A DNA stretch of 64,000 nt from Bugula neritina (lineage: Eukaryota > Bryozoa > Gymnolaemata > Cheilostomatida > Bugulidae): positions 29,779,140-29,843,139 of the forward strand of contig OZ037766.1 of NCBI GenBank assembly GCA_964035545.1. The letters run 5' to 3'. The notes beneath the pieces are model-generated. The model made no database searches. It was not told where the DNA came from and was given only the letters and a program-made list of their open reading frames with translations. This document shows positions 40,617-54,700 of the stretch, in pieces. The number at the start of each line of letters is the position of its first letter. Position 1 is the stretch's first letter. The translations under genes and the position numbers were made by a program.

Positions 40617-43600
40617 AATTTCAAAAATAGCATAAACTAGGTAGTATTATTATGCCTATTTGCATCCAGTTTACTATTCTTACATTTATAGCAACTGTTA
40701 TGTATTTTGTGTAAGATGGTTATTGCAAGCATTATTCAATTAGCATTTGTGTCTGCACATCTATCTTTATATCCACTTTATATAACTTGATCTTTTGCAT
40801 GTAACCACCGGAATAGCTGTATGCCTTCTGGCCAAGCTTTTTCTTGGCTATAGCTATAGGGTGCTGTCAAGATTGCCACTCTATCTTACAAAGTAATTGG
40901 TATACTTCATCTCTCAATAATTGTTACTGTGTCAGCCGATAGTGGTTACTGTATCAGCTCATAATTGTTGCTGCGTCAGCACGGATGCTGTTTGGCACGG
41001 ATGCCTATATGTATTGTGATTCACTTAATGAAGAGTATATGGATGGAGGACACAGATGCAGGCCACAACTCTATTTTTTGTCTATTGCCAACAGCATATT
41101 TTCTAAGTTAGACTTAAACTTGAGCTCACATTCATACTTAGACTCATACTGTAACCTATAACCATGGAAATTACAAACATATTGTTAGCTTAACATTAAT
41201 TACATAGTTGACAAATCATTTAGTTAATGAAGTTCAAAACAAAAAATAATATAATACTTGATACTTACAATTATTTTGACAATTAAGTATAGATTGCCTG
41301 CATCTTTAGCAGGAGGAAAACTGAGCTACACTGACTCATCTACCAAAAACTGTCAGTAAATAGCTTTCACAAATAGCTTTCGTTATGCAATGATTTTTGG
41401 AAGGCTGCCAAAAAGCCACTGCAACAGTATATTCACATTTTCATCACAGCGAAGCTTAAACTTTATAGCTTCGTATTTACGTGCACGAATGAGTTTTAAA
41501 TTTTTTCTTAATCTTATTTGCATAAAAACTGTTTTTAAAAGCTTTAACAATAAACAAAACTAAAAAAAATGTACACATAAAATTAAAAAAAATTATGAAA
41601 TAACAAAAGTGGCAAAGTTTTTCCTTCACAATTTATATTAACTCGCATTACAGCGGTAACAGCATAATGACTTTTCATGCTCTAAAGTCAACACTTTTAT
41701 GTATACTACTCTGATTATAGTCAATCACAGGCTTTGAACGATTGAAATACAATGCTTTCATTTATAATCTAAAAAACTGCTTGATGTGAAAAAAATGCTT
41801 TAATTACCATAGGTATATAGTTTACAGATGCTTGGTTGCTTACACCATTTATTATATTTCATATCTTACATGATCATGAATATGATCATTGTGCATCATT
41901 ATTTAGGAAGATAAAAGGAAAATAATATATTTACAGTAATATTATCAATGAGAAAGAAGTCTTACTAATTTTTTTGAGTGAAATCATCTGTGTAACAATA
42001 CACCAAAATCTAGTAAGCGCAAGCGTTAGAAGTTCCATAGCTCAGGTAATTGGGTATATTAGATTATATTAGCATATATTGTTTTATTCACATGCAATAA
42101 TCACTGACAAGAAGTGCAATCAATTATTTTCCAATTAGTGAAAGAGTTTCTATTAAGCAAGATTGCTAACAATCGTTGCTATGAGAAACGAGTAAACAAT
42201 CAAATAATTTCCTGAAGTCTTCCAAAATTAGCTGATTGCTCTTAGTAAATTACTAGTAATTTCACAAATTAATATATATTTTTATTGTAATTAATGATAA
42301 AATTATATTTAATGCTTTGTATTTATAAACTTTATATAATTTATACTGTAGCTTACAAATAAAATAAAATAATGCTACAATTTTTAATACCATGCACCAT
42401 CATTTTACATAAACTATTAAAGATATATTTTAAATATCTTCTGTACAAGCTTTTCAATCTGTGAATGCATTAACAATTGTTACTTATATAAACTGTAACT
42501 ACTTTTCTCATTTTGAGATGATTGAATAAATAGAATATTTGGATGCAGCAACTTCTATGTTTCGTGTTTTTAAAGTGTGTCTTTTTTCAACAAAAATATA
42601 AAAACTGCCTCAGGTTTCATGACATTATGACTAAAATATGAATGCAATTGTCAATAGCTGGTGCATGATGAGTATTAGAATTATATATTACTATACTACA
42701 AAGACAATTTGAATCGATTTTATTAGTTAAAATTGCAGAAGTCTGTTTGCGCAGTGTAAACTATTAGCTGTGGCTGGCACACATTGCTTTCAGATTAAGA
42801 CAATTTTTGTAAAATTTCACAACTTTAAGTATATGATTTGCTAAATCTACATTGTATATGGCAGTTTCAAATATGCACTTTGACACATTTTACTTTAAAA
42901 TTTTGATAATTTTTAAGCAGAATTTAGGCTTATTTCAGTTTTTAGAATAAAATTTTAATGTAATAATTAGGAGTCCCTATAGTTATTATATTTGTAAAAA
43001 ATATAAGTTGAAGTTATATGCTCCTAATTAGAAACGCCCTGAATTTATCTATAGAAGTATTATTAAACCTTCTACACTTAAATTCTATACATTCAAAGTC
43101 ATTGCTTAACATTACAAGCTTGATCAATAATAAGTCTTCAGGAAACTAACGTTTTCAATCATGTATTATTTTTATTCTGGAATATTTTATAGATCTCAAA
43201 GCTAGCATGTTACATATAGAAAGGATTTACATGCATATCTTGAGGTACATGTTTATGGCATGAAAATATGTATATCGGTAGGCTATATATGTTAGAGAGT
43301 TCCTGGCAAAATATACGTTAGCTGATGACAAAAATATACAAGGATGACAAATATATAATAGAGTTACATTGATGATAAATTCATGCTTCATTTATTACAA
43401 TGTAATTTTTGACATGCTATTTCAAAGGATAAGATCAAACAAAAAGATTTGTAAATGTACACAATGGAAACTTTCAATAACTTAACTACCCAAATCCAAA
43501 CTTGTATAGAACCTAAAAATTGTTTACGTGATAATATATTGTTTAAAAGTCAAAAGAGATTCAAACTGCAACGGTATTATAATAATATAACATGTGCTTG

Positions 43601-43848
43601 CTACTACAGATATTACTGTTCAATTTATTTTACAAGTGTTCATTCAACAAAGTAGGAGATAGAAAGATATAACTGATATCAAGTGCATTTATAACCATTT
43701 TTTCACCAATTGTGAATTATAGTAGTTGAAACATCCACATTGTTTACTTTGCAAGTTATCACTGTATATTAAATATTTAGTAGATATACAAGAAGCAACT
43801 CATATTCGGGTAGTTTTTTTGCTAGAATTTTTATTCACCGAGTCTAAA
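40211..43848. other. long AT-rich intergenic region
   Basis: No supported exon lies here. It includes an (AT)n run at 40549-40613 and a patch with repeated 'gtcagc' words near 40930-40990. Short open frames such as 43455-43655 have no recognisable features. Confidence 0.5.
40549..40613. repeat. (TA)n microsatellite
   Basis: Uninterrupted TA dinucleotides, about 65 bp. Confidence 0.95.
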
Positions 43849-43881
43849 ATGAAGAAAAGTGCACAAGAAGTTAATTTAAAG
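43849..43881 (+). CDS. possible extra 5' coding exon of collagen gene C
   Basis: An ATG opens 11 codons (MKKSAQEVNLK) ending in a good donor (aaag/GTATGT) in phase 0. The next acceptor (tgttttgtag, exon from 44574) is also phase 0, and the frame is open from there through KPQLDSSK into the ATG at 44598. If used, gene C would have a 19-residue longer cytoplasmic tail. The sister genes start within the membrane-segment exon, so this remains a hypothesis. Confidence 0.35.
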
Positions 43882-44364
43882 GTATGTCATATAACAACTG
43901 CATATAGTTCAATTTACTAGCTAGTAAGAGACATTTGTTCTAGTGATTCAAATATTTCACACTCTGATTATTTTATAGATAATTAAAATTCATGAAGGTA
44001 AATCCTAATTGTAAGCACTCTTATTTTAAAATGGCTGCCTCCCTTGCAAAATCCTGCTAGTATACAATGTTATAGGCTCTACTATAGAACCACCATAATT
44101 ATAGATATATATTTTTGCACTGCATGCATGCTGTTGCCATGTACAGCCAGTATTAATACAGTTGATGGCACAACTTGATTAATTCATAATTCATGCAATA
44201 TAATAGAATATATGTGTAATAAAATAACATAATCATGTGTGTGTTGTGTGTGTACATGTATACACACTGGAATACATACACTCATGTCCATACACACACA
44301 TATTGCATATATAAAGCATACATATATATGCATAGATATATAAACATACATTTAAGCATACATA

Positions 44365-44553
<189 letters not shown>

Positions 44554-44597
44554 CACATTTCTATGTTTTGTAGAAGCCACAATTAGACTCATCTAAA

Positions 44598-47500
44598 ATG
44601 TCTCTCAGAAAAGACAGCAAGTATGACTGCAAGCTGGTGCTAATAACTTGCTTTGTCATAGCTTGCATGACACTGTCAGCAGTTTCAGTTAGCCACGCAG
44701 TTTATTTACATCAGCAGGTAAGAATTATCTATTGCCTTTTATTGAGTATACATTCAAGTTGTTTTATTTCTATTGCTAGCAGGACGTATTTTGCAATGAA
44801 GTGTAGTTCAAGCAGCAAAATAGTTAGCATAGTCAAAATGTGTGCAGCCCACTGTCAAGTTAAAACTTACTCAATAAACAAATCCTGGGCTCAAAATTGA
44901 AATACATGTAACTCATGTGAAGTTTATTTTTATGCTCAGCACCAGAAAATTATATAGCATTATGTAAATATTATTATAGCAAAGCTTATATATTCAGCAA
45001 AGTATTACTTCATATAAAATGCTTGAGATTATATAATAAGCCACTTTTAAAAAATTTTTCAAAATTATATAATATTAATAATAAGCCATGTTTGTCTCAG
45101 TTGAGCTTAGCTTCTTTCTCTTTGCATTGCATTACACTTAAAAAAAATTTATTTTAGGGAATAACAATTTAATACATTTGTTTTGTTAACTATTCTAAAT
45201 AAGTTTGCAAAATCATTTCTATTTCTTCATGTTACATCCTTGGCAAAAACGTTTTTGCAAAAAATTAATTTCAAATTAACAACCAACTTGTTTTTTGCAA
45301 AAATTTCCTTCCTTGTAGCATCATTGAAAGTAATTCAAGCTGCATTTCTCTATTTTAAAATTAAATTTTTCATAACCTAACCTACTATCAAGTAAATTCC
45401 TATAATAATATAACACGAATTTGCTTACTTGTGTAAATATAATATTTATTGCGCCATAGATTTCTCACTTCAACTCAACTCTAACCAAAGTTGTAAGGGA
45501 AGTTCAACAACTGAAAGCTGGTATAACTTCTGAAAAACTGGTTAGTATTTACATTTATTTTACAAGAATTTAATATTTTGATAATTAAATAGTTTCCAGA
45601 TATGATGTTACCAATGGAAACTGATAAAGTAATTCAAAGCTAATAAAGTTGTCTTCTTTTTCAATTGAGCTGAGTTTTTTACAGAAAAGACTCATGCTGA
45701 TAATATTTGCTAGAATAGTAATGTAGCACATATATAATAGCACATTTTAATTGCTAGTTTTGTACTTGAAATAACATTAAATACTATAGTGATATTTATC
45801 AAATTAAAACAACACATGTACATCATTCATGAGAAAGAAAATAATTTCTAACTAACTTTAAAAAGATACCTAAAAGTTATATACTCATAACAGCATTGAA
45901 GCTGCAATAGAAGTTCACTATTTTACTTTGTGTGTGTATCTAGATTTATTTGTTACCGTTAGAAATTTTTAAATAGCTATAACACCATTTCCCTAATATA
46001 ATTTTTGATGTCATATGAGCAACAATTAATATGAACTCATAGGAGCGAACAAAGAGATTTGTTCAAGGAGGGAGTGCCAGAAGAAACGCCACTGATGAAG
46101 CTCACCACGCCCCTTACAACTTTTGTGTACGAAGATGTCCTCCTGGCCCTCGTGGATTTCCCGTGAGTTGAAATAGTTTCTTATTTAATGAATGTTGTAT
46201 TAAAATTGCAACAAATCTTCAGTATTTTTATTTTGTGATCTAGATTATCAAAGATAATTGTAGCTAGTAATAATGACGCAGGCTATATACTATTGTAATA
46301 TATATTATAGTGTTGATGTTGAATGTGATACATGCATGCAAACTAAATAAATTTAAAAAAGAGAATGGTTTAATAAATGTATAAATTATTATTTTTTAAC
46401 TTGGCCAACATGAGTATCAATCTGCAATTATTATTATTATTGATGTGAGCTTTTATTGGTTTACATACAACTGTTAAAAGATGTCTATATTAACTTTAGG
46501 GTAGAAAGGGAGAGAGAGGCTTTCCAGGCTTGACTGGTTTGCCAGGTCTAATTGGTTCACCTGGAATACGAGGGTTTCCAGGAGTCAAAGGAGAGAAAGG
46601 AAATGAGGGACAGATTGGTATCGAAGGCACCACAGGAGAAGTTGGACCTATGGGTAGTAAAGGAGAGAAAGGAGAAGCTGGTTTACAAGGCTTGCCAGGT
46701 GCTGCTGGTGCCACGGGGTCAAATGGTGTCAAAGGAAGCAAAGGAAATGTTGGTATGCAAGGGTCACAGGGTGCAAAGGGAGAGAAAGGAGTACCAGGGT
46801 TAAATGGATTAAATGGTGTAGATGGAGTGGATGGGATGAATGTTTCCAAGGGAGAGCCTGGAGAACCAGGGATTAATGGGATAAATGGGCAAAATGGAAC
46901 ACCAGGAACAGACGGTGCAAAGGGAGATGCTGGATTGCCTGGAAAAGATGGTGTTGATGGAGAGAAAGGCATTAAGGGAGATAGTGGAGAGCCTGGACAG
47001 AGTGGGGGACCAGGTGCAAAAGGTGAAAAGGGAGCTGCAGGAACTAATGGAGTTCCAGGTACTAACGGTAGAAATGGAGCAAAGGGAAGTAAGGGAGAAT
47101 TTGGAAATGCAGGTTTCAATGGTTTAAAGGGAGATCAAGGACCCGTTGGGTTACCAGGTACAGATGGCGTAAATGGTGTCAATGGGGAGAAGGGAGTTAG
47201 AGGGCCAGCTGGTGTACCAGGGGTGGCAGGTGCTAAGGGAAATAAAGGTGCAACTGGAGCTCCAGGTGTTAATGGAGTTAATGGTGCTCTAGGAGCAACT
47301 GGTGTTGCTGGAGAAAAGGGAGAGAAAGGAGCAGTTGGAGCACCTGGAATCAATGGCATAGCTGGCTCGGGCGGGGAAAAAGGAGAAAAGGGTAAATATG
47401 AAAATTTCAAACTCTTCAATGTTTCATTTGCAATTATTTTCTGGATACATTACTTTATACAGCAATTTATTATTGTGATGTTTGCTAAGATATTGCTAAA

Positions 47501-47836
47501 CAATTTTAAAATCATTTTTTACAGAATATAAAAAAATACTGAATGTCTTAAATAAATGTTTCACTCATTCATAAGCAGTTTGTTGTAAAGCAGTGTATCA
47601 TGTTTTTCGAATTTTAAAAATCAATCAGAAATAAATAGAGATCTATGTTATAAATTGAATTGTTGGAAGGATATTATAATAGCAATGTAACTTATATATA
47701 GAGTTATGCATATAATATATTTGTATACTAATAAAGTGTTTCATGTACACTATTTAATGTTGTAGGGGAAAAGGGGTTGCCTGGAAGGAAAGGAGAGGCA
47801 AATCAAGCAACCACAGGGGGCCAGGGTAGACTGTGA
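44598..47836 (+). CDS. membrane-anchored long collagen C
   Basis: Coding exons are 44598-44717, 45460-45540, 46043-46162, 46500-47391 and 47766-47836, giving 427 residues from this ATG (longer if the exon at 43849 is used). Exon 1 encodes a basic tail and a membrane segment (about residues 12-36). Exon 2 is a 27-residue stalk with heptad-like hydrophobics and an N-S-T sequon. Exon 3 begins ERTKR, a furin-type site, and ends with CVRRCPPGPRG, the Cys pair at the start of the triple helix. Exon 4 is an almost unbroken run of 99 triplets rich in GEK/GVN. Its only fault is VSK in place of Gly-X-Y at 46842-46844 (GTT for a glycine codon). The last intron is phase 1, unlike the others. The short final exon adds GEKGLPGRKGEANQATTG and ends RL. 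The plan is the same as A and B, with a longer triple helix. Confidence 0.87.
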
Positions 47837-48797
47837 AATATATCAATTTAGCTTCAGATCCAAGACAATAATCCTCAACAAATACATTCTAAATTTAAAT
47901 ACTTTATTATATGCAACAAGATTCTGCTTGTTTGTCAAGTTGGCATACTTAACATTTATATATTATATAGCCTACTCTTTTTTTGTGAAAAGTGATAGTT
48001 TTGTATAACATGAAATTTGGTTTGGCAATGTGTTTTTACTTTCTTTGATTGTTTTCGATTGCCTTAAGCCTTTTCAGTATCAACAAGACTGTTTATGATA
48101 GCTTACTTCATTTATACACCCACTCGCTTGCACACACAATAGCAACTGCACTAAGGAAATTAGAATGGGCTGTTGTTTGTGACTGTTGACCGTTTTGTGA
48201 GGCATAGGTGTTGTGAACCTGGCTCATCACGTCTTGGTGACAGATGAATTCTCTTACCATGACCGACAATAGTTAGAAACAGCTATATTAAAACTAGTGC
48301 TTGTAAGTATAACCATTCATTTAGGTTTACCTGGTGCAGTTGAGGGTCTGTTTTAGCTGTAGAGAATTAATAACTAATTATAGCTTATTAATACACTTTC
48401 AATAGCTGTGAACGTTGTGTAAGAGTTGTGAGGACACGTCAAGGACAAAGGGTTGAGGGTTTTCACATCAGCAACATTTTCCAGTGATCAAAATTAATTG
48501 AGTGAGTGATTATGTAAAATTTTTGGCCATAATGAAGAGTTGTCTGCACTACATGAATAACGTATAAGATGATGTGATAGACATCTACCAATTGTTGTAT
48601 CTCTCCCAAAACAAAGATTTTCACATCTCAAATTCACTGCATATAGAAGATTACAATTATTAAAAACCTCAGCAATATAATAAAGTTAGTTTAATAAACA
48701 TTAATTTATTATATAATCCATGATGCATATATAAAACAAATAATATATTTAATTATTTTCGTAAAAAAATCAAAACTTTTTTAGCATTTAGTTCTTT
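47837..48797. other. intergenic region between C and D (convergent 3' ends)
   Basis: Genes C (plus) and D (minus) end towards each other across about 960 bases. No exon is seen. A TTTATT at 48705-48710 reads AATAAA on the minus strand, about 90 bases beyond the D stop codon, and is a candidate polyadenylation signal for D. Confidence 0.5.
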
Positions 48798-51700
48798 TCA
48801 AAACTGCCCAAACATAGATGTAACGAAATCTTTCATCTGTTCTTCTGGACATTTTTCTCTGAATGGAGGTTGATGTCTGGCAGGTTCCAGTTCCTCTAAC
48901 AGACAGAACCATTTTGGTTTGCCCAGAAATCGCACCTCAGCCACTTTGCCTACAAACATGCACACCTATTATAGCTAAACAGTGTAACGGATGTATCCCA
49001 ACTTTTTTATATAAATTATGGCAAGACCAGAATAAATAACTCTATAAAATACACTAAAATATACCAAAGTTATATAAACAAATTGAGCATCTTTTTTAGG
49101 AATAAGCAAAATTGTTTGATCTTGAAGTAATTGAGAAACTCTATACATAAATTTTATAAAATTAGCCTGCAGGCTAATTTTAGAGCTTGAAGCATTAGAA
49201 AAAATTCAAGCTTATTTTAACCAAATCTAACATCATTTTAAATTTAAAAATAAATGTTTATACTTTTTTTGAATTTTTTTCTTGATCCACAGTTATCGAT
49301 TTTTGGATGATTAAAAATAGAAAAGATTAGAAAGTCAATATTTCTGAAGTGAAACAAATAAAATGTCTATTTTAGCAAATCACATTTTAAAATCTTCAAA
49401 ACTAAAAACAGATGCACATAAAAAATAGCACATCTCCTTTTTGGGACGCAGAAATTAAAATACAACATAGTCACAGAATTACAACCATATAATATAGTCG
49501 ACCTTACTAAAGCTTCGACTATATATTTTAATATACAATATGTATTCTCACCTAAACTACCATATCTATTGGTGATGTCAACCAACATTCCAACATCCTT
49601 ATGAGTCACACCTCCCCAGTCTAGACGGGGTTTCTCCACAGACAACTTCACCTGTAAACCTAGCTCACTTTATCACAATACGACAAATTTTTGATTTAGT
49701 GATAGTTATTCTTTAAACAACTTTAAAAATAATATTTATAGATCAATGATGTGTAGATTTGCTATAAAAAATGTTAAAAATAAGTTATTGATAGTCAATG
49801 CAAGCTGAAAATAAATAAAAAAGTTGACATTTTAAAACCGTGCCATCGTACATCTCACCTGAACTTCATCGTCTAAATTTAGCCCTCTGACCAATTCCAA
49901 ATCTGTAGCCAATCCTCTCCAAGATTCATTTTCAGGAAACTCTACCGTTACCTTTTCTCTGCCTTGACTTCCCTTCACACTCCTCACTACACCAACACTG
50001 CTACCATTAATTCCATTCCAACCAGTGGAAGGTTCTGGAACACGTCTGGATGCTCTCACCTTGTCACCAACCTAAACACAATGGTAAACCAAACTTTGTT
50101 TTCTGTTAACTATAATTTTTTGCATGTCAGTTATACATATACAAGCCACTTATCATTATTTTGCTTGCAGGTGGTAATAACACTGAAGCTCACAATGGCA
50201 TGGAATTTTATACTATTATAGTTAGCTCAATGCCAGTCAATATTGTTCTATAGAGTACATAACAATATGAAATATTAAAATGTTAATGTTAATGTTAATA
50301 TTAAGGCTCATCTTCTACATAATAGTAATAAGGTAACTCAAAACCTCTGCTATGTTTACTGGGTGCCATGGTTAATAACAAATAATATTAATTAATTATA
50401 AACTACTAATAGTAAATAAATTAATTGAACAAAATAAGGAGCAAGCATTGTATCTAGAAAAAATAGAACAACTTTTATTAATGCAGCAGAATTACACAAA
50501 TTGACTGTATTAAATTAGATAGTAGCTACTAATTGGCTTATATGTTAATAGTCACATGATGCAAGTCTTTAAAGTCAAATTGAATGAGTTACGTAATTCT
50601 ATATGAATTTTAAAGCCAATAAGTATTTCATACAGCTTGTATCACCGCATAACATATTATCCAATAAAATAATGTTTTATTTACCTCAAAGCCACATCCC
50701 GGAACCAACTCTATCTCGTTGTAATTTCCACGCCAGTCTTTTAGATCTGGAAAGTCTACCATCACACTAACAGCTCTCTTTTGACCGATTCCCTTAGAAT
50801 GACTCAGACCCACGTTCTTCAAAACTCCATGACTAGATTTTGTCAAAAATAAAATAATTTTTCACTAATAACAGAAAATAATTATTCATAAATATATTTT
50901 TAATAGCCTTTTGTATGAAAATAAAGAGTAATAAGCGTTAAAAAAATTGCTTAAAACAAAGGAAACCAGAAATTGAATTTATACAGCTATAAGAATATAA
51001 ATTATCTATACATAATAATATACATTTGTTGTTTACTAAAATTATCAGTCATTGTAATAAATCAACAATTACATCATCTCCATTGGAGCAGTTTTGATAA
51101 AGTTTTAGTCTGCCTATAGTTAAAATGTTAAATCATACGCTAGCTATCTCTCCCCCAAATCTTGAGTTTGCATCATTGAACAAAGCTGGTAAAAACAATC
51201 TACTTTACCTGCCTTCTGCAGGTAGCTTGTTGGAGAAGGGATGAAATTCTCCATTTTCCCTTTTCTTCAGTCTAACTTTGCTTCCAATATAAGGAATGTT
51301 TTTGGCTTTCTCAACAGATCGAACTAAACTACCAGGAGGAGAGAGAAAAACATAATCTTCAGGAAAGATTACCCAAACCTGCAAGAGATTAGTGATAAAT
51401 ATTAACTATAGGTAATATAATTAGTATAGTCAAGTGCTTTGTGTTGGTTCATAAATCCTAAACGTAACTTAATTATAAAACTGAATATATTTCAAAAATT
51501 ATAAGACTTACTAAATCAGTAACATAGTACAAAATGATGTTCAGTTACATTTTTCTTAGTGTTGCTCTGTCAGTTATTTGATTTGCCCATTTATAAATGG
51601 CAATTGGTAAAACCCTCTTCCTTGCAGCTTGTAAAGCTAATTTTAAAATTTAAAAGCTTAAAATTTTACTCATGGTTTCATTTAATTGAATTGTTGTTTG

Positions 51701-54700
51701 GAGCCTTATTTAGTTTATTAATGTTTTGGATATGGAAGAGACTACTAATATAATTTAAGTAGGCAACATAGTTTATATATACTGCATAAAAAGTTGTCAT
51801 TTATCTGAATATTTCTATATATGCATTCTAATACAATCCTTTCCAGTACAATAATTGTAAAATATTTGTAAATATAGCACTGTCAATTTTCTTTCTTAAT
51901 TTTTTTTTATTATTTTCACTTCCATTCCATAGTAAAACCTTTATACTAACTTTGTGACATGTATGACCTAAGTTTGAAGTACACGAAGAAACAAGGAAAA
52001 AGACAATACTTACATACACATCCGACACGCCCCTGACGTCTGTTTCTGTCCCAGAGTACTCGATGATCTTACCACCAAATATACCAACACTTGAATATGT
52101 TACGTCAGAAGCTACCAGCTTCTTCTTGTATTCAGGAGTTAGAAACTCCCTGTTGAGTATCAGTCTCACACTATCGCCTTTCGTCATACTTCCGAACTCT
52201 CCTACTTCTACAGATGACAGGCTAAACATTTTCAAAAAACCGGTTATGCATGGAGCACTATAAGCAATTTTAAAACAAAATACTATTTGCATAATTGTTT
52301 AATCTAATATAAATGCTACGTCAGTAGTATTTTATCAAATTAAAAGTTTCAAGCAGAACAGATAATAAATAGTGGAGATAACTCCAGCATCTGAAATTGA
52401 TCAATAACAATCTGCTCAAATTTAAATTATGGCTAAGACTAAATTGCTTAAAAGGTTTTTGCACATGTGCAACTTCATATTTATGTATTTTAGTAAAACA
52501 CCGTTCACTTAAACAAAAGATCTATATAATTTATAAAAAATGTATTATTATTTTAATAGCAAATACTTTTAACTTCAATTCTGCAGAGATGCAATAGCTT
52601 GAAATTTACAAAAAATAAATCTATCAGAATTGGTTTACAAAAAAAATATTTTATGGCAGGTATAGAAGTTCAGTTATTACAAGGTCTATTAAACTTATTA
52701 GCATTGAGAATAGTATGTGAATTAGGATGCTAGCAATTCCTGTTCCATTCACGATTGCTGCATGCACCTATATGAGTATTGCACACAATTCAATATTTGG
52801 CCGAGTTTGAACACTAAAATCATTGTTGCACTATATAATAGCAAAACTTGAATAGTTTGTTCAACTTATGTAGTTTATATGGTGTGCATTTAAAAAATAA
52901 ATACAGAAAGCAAATGCAAAGATAAGAAAATCCTAATAGAATAACAAACTTACGAATTTTGAATAAAATCTTAAGAGGTATCATGTTCCATTTTTAGCCA
53001 TGTATGCTGGCTGCCCTGCATCTAATTTGCAGTTTTTTTATTATTAATTCAAATAACAAACTTATAGGCGCCTGCAAAGAAAAGCGATTGTTTTATAAGT
53101 TGTCTTTTTAGAATGCAAACGGTTATTTTTTATACCAGCCCTGATTGGTCACTCACCGGTCCAGGTTTTTGTGACACTCGCCATCACACTTCTTAAGTCA
53201 TCTAACTGCTTTTGAGCGTTAGCAAAAGCTGTTTGAGAACAGCCTTTGTTTGACAGCAACTTTTGCGCTTCAACCAATGCAGCTTTGGCTTTGCCAACTT
53301 TCTCAAAGCAGGGTTCATACAGGGATATCTTTTTGCTAAGTTCACTTGAAAATGCTCGAGCTCCGTTATCCACTGCTTCAATCTATAAAATTAAACTACT
53401 ATATTATTATCAATAAGTATTTTAGTAATATTAATATGATGAAAAAAAAAATATTATACGAAATATAAAGAGCAATAATTCAAGTCGACAATAAGTTTTC
53501 TTCTCTTAATTTCTACTACTTGATAGTCAACTCTTGATACATTTTCATAGTGACATGTACTGACAATTACATAAGTATTCATATTGTTGCTAATAAATTT
53601 TTTGTTTTATTATTTTGATTTATTTCTAGTTTTTTTAACTTTATAAAAACAAAATACCACACTGACATGCTTCATATGATAAACTTGCTGTCAGCATAAA
53701 TTAAAGCATAGTAATATTTTGTATGATGTATTCAGTTAAACTAAAAGAAACTTCTGCCAGAGTTCAGTAAAATTCAGTAAAATCCAGAAAATATGAAAAT
53801 GTCGGGCTTTAAAATATTAAGATAATTTGAAAAAGCATGATAGAAAGTTTCATACTTTTCATTATCACATGCATAAGGCTAGATCAAATATTATGATTTA
53901 TATACAGCATAAGCAATGCATAGGTAATACCTGTCAAAAGCAGCTGCAGAGTTTATTTTTGATAATTTTTAAAAATAAAAAAAAGTTCAAAAAATTTAAC
54001 CATAACTACAGAATTTACTAACAATTTAGAAATCAGCTGATAAATACCTTGTCAATGCTGCTTTGTTCGTCTCTCTTTTTATACTTTACAATAGCTTTTT
54101 TTGTGGCCTGGGTTTGTGCAGGTAGCTTTTCCAAAACCCCATTACATTTTTCTACCTGTTGCAACATGACAATACCATTGAACACATACATATATGCAGA
54201 TGTGCAACAAAATGAGATACAAATAGACATTTTAGTTACAAACTATATATAAGGTTTAAAAACAAGCAACTATAAAAGCAATAAAACATTTTTGGTGAAA
54301 GCAGAAATTAATAAATCTCATCACCTGAAATGAAAAATTAGTTTTTACTGGTACCCTAGCCTGTGGTGCAATTTATGCAAGTTAATTGTAATATAATGCA
54401 ATACAATATAATATATTAAAGCAATATATATTATAATAACACATCACAATATAATACAAAGAAATTTAAAATAAAAAAATATAATGTAGCATTATAATAT
54501 AAAGTAGTACAACATAATATAAGGCAATTCAATTTAATACTGTCTTTGATATAATAAAATAACTGCATACAATATTACTAACCATCGTTTTTACTTCTTC
54601 ATAGTTTGCTTCTGCCTTGTTCTTTACTTCATCAAAACTGTTACTCAGTTCCAAAAGATCGTCTTCAGAAATAAAAACACACACTATATTAAATGCCTTG

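Noticed and set aside
46496-47419. 207- and 94-residue Pro/Ser/Phe-rich frames on the minus strand
   Set aside because: Complement of the gene C Gly-X-Y exon; the plus frame has splice sites, a furin-type site exon and an anchor exon.
52208-52292. Upstream extension of D exon 7 (CITGFLKMFSLSS)
   Set aside because: Acceptors at that extension do not match the phase of the preceding exon; the acceptor at 52208-52209 does, and equals the phase used in paralog E.
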